Assembly (NCBI GenBank): GCA_948470475.1
Contig: OX419343.1
Coordinates: 27,088,878-27,152,877 of the forward strand
Source of the DNA: Galaxea fascicularis
Taxonomy: Eukaryota > Cnidaria > Anthozoa > Scleractinia > Euphylliidae
DNA length: 64,000 bases
Direction: 5' to 3'
Positions 56,912-64,000 of this stretch are shown piece by piece. Under the pieces are notes generated by a model that was not told where the DNA came from, did not search any database, and saw nothing but the letters and a program-made list of their open reading frames with translations. How positions within the stretch are numbered: the first letter of the stretch is position 1; each line of letters opens with the position of its first letter. The position numbers were made by a program, and so were the translations under genes.

Positions 56912-58566
56912 TTTGCCGGTACCTGTGACACATACTTAAAATTAAAGTTTATTATACTCAAAATAGGTCATTAAAAAATCCCCAAATCTATCAAGGCACT
57001 AGTTGAAAAATCGGGGTAGGGGGGGGGGGGGGGGAGCTTAATCTTAGCAAAGGTTTCAGGTCTGGCTGGGCTTAAATGTACAACTGAGAGACATAGGAAT
57101 TGCCAAAATCATGATGACCCTGTGTATAAGATTGTTTTCACTGTAACGCCACAAAAAATAAATTCTAAACTGCTCGATGAAAAAAGGTAAGAAATTGAAA
57201 TGGTATAAAATACTTAGCAATAGAAAACGTTTTCCGTGTTTGCATAGCCTGATATAAACACGAGAGGGTTTGGGAGACGCCCTGCGGGCGTGTGAGGCTC
57301 GCGCGACACTCAAGGATCACGCTTACGGCGCTTTGCGCCTTCCGAAACAACCGAAAACGACTGTTTTGCAGTCAAAAATCAGCGAAACAACTCAAATTCA
57401 ATTTACAATGAAAACGTTTTCTCTTCATTCGTGAGTTGGTAGATGACACCACGAGCACACTGCAGACCATACACTCTCCTAACACGTGAAACGTTTAAAC
57501 TCTGTTGAAAGTTATAAGGAGACATTGAGGAGAGACCTGTTTTTCAACCTGAGACAGCCACTAAATGGCGTCACATAAGGTGAAAGTTCGGCCGAAAGTT
57601 AAAATGCTGTATCTGATTTTTAAAACGAAAGACGCTACGGCACTGGAACCTCGTAAGAAGCCGTTTCATTGGTTTTGTTCATGTTTTTTCATAGATGGTT
57701 TTTGCGCTTTCTATTTGATATTTCGGCGATTCCGGTAGTTCCGTTACGGTGGTTTCGTTTTGGTGTTTCGGGTTTAATACATGGCACCTAGACGTACATG
57801 TACTCTGTCATAGGCATCATAGGTAAATAGCACTGGCTGCACTGAAAATAATTTTACAAAAATTTATAAGCCAAAAAAGGTTGAAAGCAGTGATACACTG
57901 AGCGAGGCATCAAAGAGTTTCAGAACTTAAATTCAACCACATTATTTGACTTCCGTTTTCGTTTTACAATGTTCATTGTTCGTGAAGGACGTACGAATAT
58001 AGTTTCTCGACATCAAGATGCAGTGTATCTCCAAAACATATCAATTATCAAGAAACTCCCAAATCATCGTGTTAGAGAATACGGGCCAAGTTTGATGGAA
58101 AGCAGTTACTAACAAAGGAATTCAGACAAAAATCTAACGTCGTGTTCTTTCTTTGTTATAAATCAAAGGGTCCTGAGAGCTAACTCATTCATACATATGA
58201 GGTAGAGATATCGCGGAAAAATCGTGATCTGTTCTTGAAAATAATGCAAGGTATTGTATCGCTTGGCCTTGAACGGCAATTGTATCACGTACCCATGCAC
58301 GACTGACGAACCTGATCGAAACTTGTGCTCTACAAACAGTTTTAGTGAGATTCACTTTTTGTGTATGTGTTGTGTGTTTTAGAGCAAAAGAAATAATGGC
58401 AAATAGAGTGATTTTACTTACCGAAATAGCGTGTGAAAGCCAGACAGTCTGAAATTCGGCACCAAAATTATGGCTACCTCAAAGGAACATATTATATTAT
58501 TTACATAAATTTACATTTTCAGAAAACAATCCTTAGAAAATACGCGCGCTGATTGGTTAGAAATCC

Positions 58567-58576
<10 letters not shown>
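56912..58576. other. Upstream region of the cGAS-like gene
   Basis: It should hold the 5' UTR exon and promoter of the minus-strand gene. A G-homopolymer (about 57016-57033) lies on the plus strand. No other gene recognised. Confidence 0.4.
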
Positions 58577-58614
<38 letters not shown>

Positions 58615-58659
58615 TCGAGGTCATGGCCGGTACGGTACGGCCCGACCTAACTCAGTCAA
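58577..58659. repeat. Foldback with TTGACTGAGT termini
   Basis: TTGACTGAGTGGGAGGGCCGG is mirrored by GGCCCGACCTAACTCAGTCAA with small mismatches. A GC-rich segment with repeated GTACGGCC blocks follows to about 58990 and is probably part of the same repeat neighbourhood. Confidence 0.65.
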
Positions 58660-59022
58660 TGAGCATTTTATCATATGGCCTCCTTAGACTCTTCATGAAC
58701 GCGTAAAAGGTGAAGTTTTTACAAAAAAAAAGCGACTAATTTGCACATAAAATTGAGCTAATATGTTGTTTGTATTTGCTTCTGGTTGTAAAATAAGCTT
58801 ATTTATGGGCTCCTGACTTACATGGTTAGACGCGAAGAAATCCTCTAAAATCGTATCGCGCGGGGCCGTACGTGTTCCTAACAGGGCTGTACGGCTTTTT
58901 CCAGCCCTGCTCGCGCAAATGCGTACGGCCCTCATACGGGGATTTTCTCAATAGTTTAAGAATGAAAGCGCGCGCTGGGCCGCACGGGTCATATGATAAT
59001 GTTCTATAACTTCTATAACTTG

Positions 59023-59259
59023 CGATGGTGCTGCGATTTTTTCTGGAAATTGTCACGTCGCCGGCGCGCGGTGGTGGCTACACGAGTGACAAAGTCTGAT
59101 TTTGTCGCGAAAAGTTCAACTCATTGAATTTCTCGCGATTTTTCTCTGCAATTTTTTAACTGTCGCCATCGCAGCACTTGCGCGAGGGTGGGTACACGTG
59201 GGATTTTCACCGTGCGCTGGCGACGCGACAAATTTAGGAAAAATAGCATCACCATCGTG
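59023..59259. repeat. GC-rich foldback element
   Basis: The arm GCGATGGTGCTGCGATTTTT with TCACGTCGCCGGCGCGCGG (59023-59075) is mirrored by CGCTGGCGACGCGACAAAT and AATAGCATCACCATCGTG (59215-59259), imperfectly. ORFs inside are incidental. Confidence 0.65.
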
Positions 59260-59289
59260 TAGCCGCGGCTTCACCCACACACTGCACTT

Positions 59290-61122
59290 GAGTGAAGTGA
59301 ATAATTTATTGGTAAATGACTGTACTTATATGCGCTGCTCTAATATATGTAACTTGAGTAGTATCCGATGACTCTCTGTTCTACAGGAAACGCACCCTCA
59401 AAACGCTTTAACTGATTAATATCCTGCCAGATATAATCTGGGACTACCGTGTCATTAGAGGCATATCTCTTGAAGGCTCTCGGCCGGGTTCAGAAGCTTC
59501 AATAATTGCATGTTGCATGTCACCCGAAACGTAGGGTACTACTCCATGTCGCAATGGTAGTGAGCCTGGCTCTAAATTAGAAGGCTGCTTTTTCGAGTCA
59601 GGTCCGCGATCGCAATGAAAGCGAAAAAGATGTATTCATAGCATTTGTCCAGGTTACAGTGTCGAACTCTTACTTATATCGCGAATTCAGTTCTTTGGTT
59701 AGTTCTTTTATCCAGTTCTCGTAATAATTCTCAGTACACCATCTTCAGTGAGATAAAGCTTTTTTGCCTACTTCCGAATCATTTGATTTTCAGTGTTGTG
59801 CTAAACTCTTCTGACGTCAAAAATCAAGCCTCATGACCGTGAGTGAATATTGGATGTACTCTGGATGAATGGATTGAGTTTTAGAAATTATCAGGTACGC
59901 CACAACCTTGTTCGGTATCATGAGCAAGCGTTTCTCTGCCGTTAACTTGTTCGGTTATTATATACGTCAAATCTTGTGAAAAGTGCATGAAAAACAGGTG
60001 TCTCTCAAACCGCAAGCCTTTTGTCAGAGCATCACGTTTACTAAAATTGCTTTTAGAAAACACTTAACAAAGATAAAACGATTTGTACAGAAAAAAATGC
60101 TGCTCTTCCACTGACGGATTACCTACAAGGATAATCATTTTCTCAACGTGGGGCGAATTTTACTATCTCCTTTGTTTTCTCTAAGAGAGATTTCAGCTGG
60201 TAATTCAAGAAATATTACATGTTTCTTAAATGTTATTAGCATGACAATACCGCAAAAACAAGTTTTCCCTTTCTGCTGTTCAAACGAATTTTCCTCGCAG
60301 TTTAGGTCAGTTTTGATTACCCTATGTCTTACTACTTATTTAGCTAAATTTTTATTTTATTTGATTCTCCTATTAGCGACCCATCACTCCCTAACGTATT
60401 TATTGCTTTTAATTGATATAAGCTTCTCATAGTACTCGCTTTTTGGATATTAAATAAACTTTCTGTTTATCTAGGTTTCCAGAGTCTTGCAAGGGATATC
60501 AAAGATAAACAGTCAAATAAGTTATCACCGCAGAATCTGCGTCATTTTGTTTTAACAGTAAATGAGCGCGGTAAAGCTTTTAAAATCTTTCTCATTACAC
60601 ATGCTGCCGGGTCAGATAACAAATATTTTTACTGTTAAGTATACTACGGAATCAGGATTGTCGCTGAAAAGAATAAATTAGAGTATTTAACGGAAATGAA
60701 GAAATAACTTCAGCGCTTTCTGTTTGACAGGGATTACCAAATGACTTGCGCTGAAGGTTGATTTGGCTGGAAAAATGACAGTCACTTGAAAGTTTCTTAA
60801 TTTTGACACCTTAAAATCGTTTTTCTGACATTTATGACCGCGATATGTCGCACTGATCGGCTTTGAGCTGCTTTTGTCCATATTGTAATTATTTATCTCA
60901 AGACCTGTTTTTAAGTGAGGATACCTGACTCATTATAAGCCCCGTGGTTTCCTTAGGTCTCCTCGCCATTTAATTTTTTCTCTTAAATCTTATATCATTT
61001 TCATCTTCTGCTGTAAAATGTTGCACATAACACGGGCAAAAATAAAGAACGAATGAATGAATTTGTCAGAAAGTCTTTTTGATTCTGATTAAACCACTCT
61101 TGTGTTTGTAGAATTTCAATCC
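59290..61122. other. Intergenic, nothing recognised
   Basis: Short ORFs only. The 3' UTR of the minus-strand receptor gene should lie at its right end; an AATAAAG on the plus strand at 61041 is not on its strand. Confidence 0.4.
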
Positions 61123-62175
61123 TCATATTTTACTAGCGTCCTGCAATTCGAAGGCTTCCTGTTTGAAGTCATTTGGAAGCTTTTGCCTATTTGCACTGTA
61201 TCCTTTTCCATTAGAGTTGTGTGAAACTCTGTTCCTTCGCTTTCGCTTTTGAAGAGGAACAATTTTTCTCAGTAGCTCAAAAAATTCTGAGCGAAATTGC
61301 TTTTTCATGCAGAAATAAATGACAGGTTTCAGAGCGCAAGGCAAGAAAATCAAGTAAGTGGCCATCAAAGCAGCTTGCCTTGGAAGTTCTACTCCCACAG
61401 CCGCCAGTAGGAAAATAACTAACATTGAAAGCCAACACAGAAGCACCATTATGACAACTGAAAATAGAGTCTTGGCCGAGTGGATTTCTTGCGAGGCGAT
61501 GCACGCCGTTGTCAACGTTAAGGACTTAGTTCGTTTGTTTGTTTTTATAACCTGCCGCACTTTCACAAAGGATGCGATTATTATGGCGACTGGAAGGCCG
61601 ATGACCAAAAGGGTGAAAAGTGCAGCGTAGGACAAACTGGATTGAAAGTACATAAAACACATAGCGTTTCCCGGGAGAAAAATAAAATCACCCCATCCTA
61701 CGAAGGGTGGAAATGCGCACAGAGCAGCGAATACCCAAATGAAGAACAACATCCACGCGACATTTCTCTTCTTGAAAATGATCATGTACCTTAAAAGGTT
61801 CGTTATCAGAAAATAACGGCTGATACTTATCGCTGCGAGAGTTATTATTTCAACCGTCAGGAACAGGCAAGAACTGTATGCGACGAAGGAACATAGTGTT
61901 TGTCCGCCCGCCCATTTTCCAGTTAACAGAACCGCAAAGGCGGACGGCACACTCAGAAGGGTTGCTAGTAAATCGACGAAGATAACATTTAACAGCAATA
62001 GATTGTGCCAAGTTCGTAGACGAGGGCTTCTGTACATGATAAAACACGAAACAATATTCCCAGTCATTGAAACTGCAAAAATAAATCCCAGAACAGTGGT
62101 TTCAATAACAACAAGATAGCTCGGCCTTTCCTGCAAGTCTCTAGTCGCTTTCCATTCGCTTGAGTTAGCGTACAT
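61123..62175 (-). CDS. Rhodopsin-class (class A) G protein-coupled receptor, orphan
   Basis: 350 aa, intronless, seven hydrophobic segments. Plasma-membrane receptor signalling through G proteins; the ligand cannot be inferred. Landmarks: N-glycosylation sequon NSS at 4-6; TM1 GN (N40, position 1.50); TM2 NVIFVDLL with D68 (2.50); C95 at the top of TM3 and C173 in the second extracellular loop for the conserved disulphide; TM4 W147 region; TM6 CWLS (247-250) where many receptors have CWxP; basic C-tail KRKRRNR. Two departures stand out: SRY (119-121) in place of DRY, and KPVIY (283-287) in place of NPxxY. No lysine occupies the opsin chromophore position 7.43 (Phe277). Such intronless receptors are numerous in cnidarians. 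Confidence 0.9.
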   Translation of the reverse strand: MYANSSEWKATRDLQERPSYLVVIETTVLGFIFAVSMTGNIVSCFIMYRSPRLRTWHNLLLLNVIFVDLLATLLSVPSAFAVLLTGKWAGGQTLCSFVAYSSCLFLTVEIITLAAISISRYFLITNLLRYMIIFKKRNVAWMLFFIWVFAALCAFPPFVGWGDFIFLPGNAMCFMYFQSSLSYAALFTLLVIGLPVAIIIASFVKVRQVIKTNKRTKSLTLTTACIASQEIHSAKTLFSVVIMVLLCWLSMLVIFLLAAVGVELPRQAALMATYLIFLPCALKPVIYFCMKKQFRSEFFELLRKIVPLQKRKRRNRVSHNSNGKGYSANRQKLPNDFKQEAFELQDASKI

Positions 62176-62939
62176 TGTGATTAAATCCGCAATGAACTCT
62201 TTTTTGTTGTTTTAATATATTTGGTCCTTATTTTCTTTTCACTAGGAAAAATAGTGTCGGCTCAAGGTGCACTTGTTCCCTTTACTCTCTCTTCCTGTCG
62301 CAGCATTCTGCGTTCATTTCTCAATCCGTCACTGGTTGTGATTTACACCAAACGTTTTATGTTAGTGCCACAGACCTCAAATCCTCTTAGTTGATTAAGT
62401 CACCTGCGTAAAGCCAACTCTCTTCCACCGGCTTTTGAACTTGTCTGGACTAATGTTAGTGCCCGGATCGAGGAAAATCTTAATATTCCTAAACAGCCAT
62501 CGGCACACTAACAGTGCTGCTCAAATAATGCACCTCTTAACTCCTTTGCAGGTGGTTGACAGCAATATCAATCATGCTCTGTCACGCGAATATTCGTATT
62601 TGGATATCAATTTTAAAGAGGACGTGAAAGAGTGACCTTTTTAATCAAACCGGTATTTGTACATCTGTATTTTCTCAAAGACAGCTGATTTCACTTCTTT
62701 TTTCTGTGAACGATATTTGAGCAGAAAAAGTTTAGGACTGACAATTGATGTTCCTATGGGAACAAACAGGACACACTTACGACTGCAAAAATATCATGAT
62801 ATATTATATATATATATAGACAGTGTAAAATTGGTCAACCAAACGACGGGCTCCCAGTAAGAGGATCCAAAGGATTCGATGTCTTCTCCAAAATTTATAA
62901 CTGTATACTGGAAGATGAGGACGAAGACGAACTCTTGAC
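62176..62939. other. Upstream region of the GPCR gene
   Basis: No further gene recognised. It contains an AT microsatellite (about 62801-62818). Confidence 0.4.
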
Positions 62940-63580
62940 TGTTCTGGCTTTAATAAACGACGTTTCGGCCGTTCGGCCTTCCTCAGGTTAAAAGTTACAA
63001 ACTAAAAATTATTTACAATGGTTGTGAGTTACAAGAGCAGCAACTTATATATCAAGCAAAAGTATTAAAATTAGAGTTACGTAATAAAACAAAGGTCTAA
63101 ATTACAAGGTGAACGAATTACGTAAGAGTTGAATGCAAGTGGCAAGGAAGAAAATAAAGCCCAATATGTTTATTCTGCAGTAACAGGCTCCCCATTGAGG
63201 GCCTCTGAATGAATGTAATTAAGCAAAAATCATAACAGGATCCCAAGAAAGGGCCATTAAACCACAGTAATAACCTCCCTTCCAAAAGCCCCTGAATGAA
63301 AAGCCGACGACAAACACAACAGAATCCCTAAAAAGAGTTCCTGAACCCAGAAATAAACTAAACTAACAACTTCGTCCATGGTGATAATGGCTTAAAATAC
63401 ATTTGGAAAATGGCAAATCACAAATACTCAATTGTAATAATTAATGCGGTGTTTTGATCTAAATTCCCGCCTTTTATTAAGACCATGAGGGTGAAGGGTA
63501 AATAATTGCGCGGTCCAGTATGCCTCCCTAGTGAGAAGTAATTGATCTAGGTGCAAGGAATTTTCAAAGGACCTAATTTG
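62940..63580 (-). mobile_element. 3' end of a Penelope-like element, minus strand, with hammerhead-like terminal motif
   Basis: The minus strand at 63428-63571 encodes a C-terminal segment, LLLTREAYWTAQLFTLHPHG followed by LNKRREFRS and a stop, resembling the end of the GIY-YIG endonuclease domain of PLEs (REAYW...L.T..PxGLN). About 440 bp further along the same strand lies CTGAGGA, AGGCC-GAAC-GGCC, GAAACGTC (62958-62987), the hammerhead-like pattern found in PLE terminal repeats, flanked by AAC/GTT as a short stem I. Orientation and order (endonuclease, 3' UTR, ribozyme motif) agree. The RT and the rest of the endonuclease are absent or lie beyond an AT-palindrome at 63580-63601. Confidence 0.75.
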
Positions 63581-63781
63581 TTCATATATATATATGAACA
63601 CCGTGTTAGAAAAATAGACAGATTGAGACTGCCAAGAGCCACGGATTGAGGGCAAAACAAATTCCTTTGCGAAAAGGAAGATGAGATGTGGAACGGAAAT
63701 TACCCTCCCACACTTGTCACTAAGTTTTCCTTCGCGTTGATGGCAACCCCTATTTCAGCGTTCCGAATTTTGGATGCGTGA

Positions 63782-63888
63782 GAAATGGGGCGAGAGCAAA
63801 ACAAAGATGCGAGAGGGGAGGAGGGAAGAAGGAAGTCCCTCCGAGTCCCTCCCCCATCGCTTCTTATTTTTGCTCTCGCCTCATTTCC
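63782..63888. repeat. Purine/pyrimidine foldback element
   Basis: GAAATGGGGCGAGAGCAAAA is mirrored by TTTTTGCTCTCGCCTCATTTC, with an interior of GGGAGGAGGG and its complement CCCTCCCCC. Non-coding. Confidence 0.75.
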
Positions 63889-64000
63889 CGCGAAACCAAA
63901 ATTCAGAAATGCTGCTTAACAAATACATTCCATGTTGCCGTGCGTCTGATCACAGGAGACGTCAAAATGTGGTAAGAACAACAGTGACACCCTCGGCTAT

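Noticed and set aside
61123..62175. GPCR as an opsin
   Set aside because: The chromophore-binding lysine position (7.43) is Phe277; the lysine in TM7 (Lys283) is at 7.49 instead.
22547..62987. Calling the hammerhead-like motifs proven ribozymes
   Set aside because: All copies have one extra nucleotide between CTGANGA and stem II, and stem III would need dimerisation. Only the sequence pattern is supported.

Overview
This is a eukaryotic, animal window. Genes are split by many short exons with GT-AG introns, the sequence is AT-rich, and much of the non-coding DNA is foldback elements, SINEs, LINE remnants and Penelope-like elements (PLEs). The combination of genes (CDK5, WDR75, a cGAS/Mab-21-like protein, an intronless rhodopsin-class receptor) and the repeat style best fit a cnidarian, probably a stony coral. 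The organism assignment is inference, not proven here.

Layout. 1-9.85 kb: the 3' two-thirds of a plus-strand CDK5 gene (7 exons seen, 5' end outside), whose introns hold a truncated LINE broken by a palindromic PLE-derived insertion with a 14-bp target duplication, and a 181-bp near-perfect palindrome. One CDK5 intron (2825-4824) is a minor-spliceosome (U12) AT-AG intron. 10-27 kb: a gene-poor stretch with a decayed PLE reverse-transcriptase fragment, foldback elements, two arrays of a degenerate ~100-bp repeat and two tandem duplications. 27.0-31.7 kb: a four-exon plus-strand gene for a secreted, cysteine-rich protein with a legumain/caspase-like (clan CD) region whose catalytic His and Cys positions appear to be lost. 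31.7-38.9 kb: no gene recognised. 39.2-54.6 kb: a complete 25-exon WDR75 gene (863 aa, small-subunit processome), reconstructed exon by exon with consistent phases. 54.9-56.9 kb: a convergent minus-strand cGAS-like/Mab-21 nucleotidyltransferase with all three catalytic acids. 61.1-62.2 kb: a minus-strand single-exon class A GPCR. 62.9-63.6 kb: the 3' end of a minus-strand PLE with its hammerhead-like terminal motif.

The most notable observation is that two WDR75 introns (16 and 20) each carry a ~131-nt paralogous sequence that folds as a canonical two-hairpin H/ACA snoRNA, with identical guide pockets, an ACA box directly after the basal stem, and compensatory base changes between the copies. 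A ribosome-assembly gene hosting modification-guide snoRNAs makes biological sense: host and intronic RNAs would be co-expressed for ribosome production. The other genes do not form an obvious pathway, though the cGAS-like protein and the secreted pseudoprotease could both belong to the large lineage-specific gene families of cnidarians.
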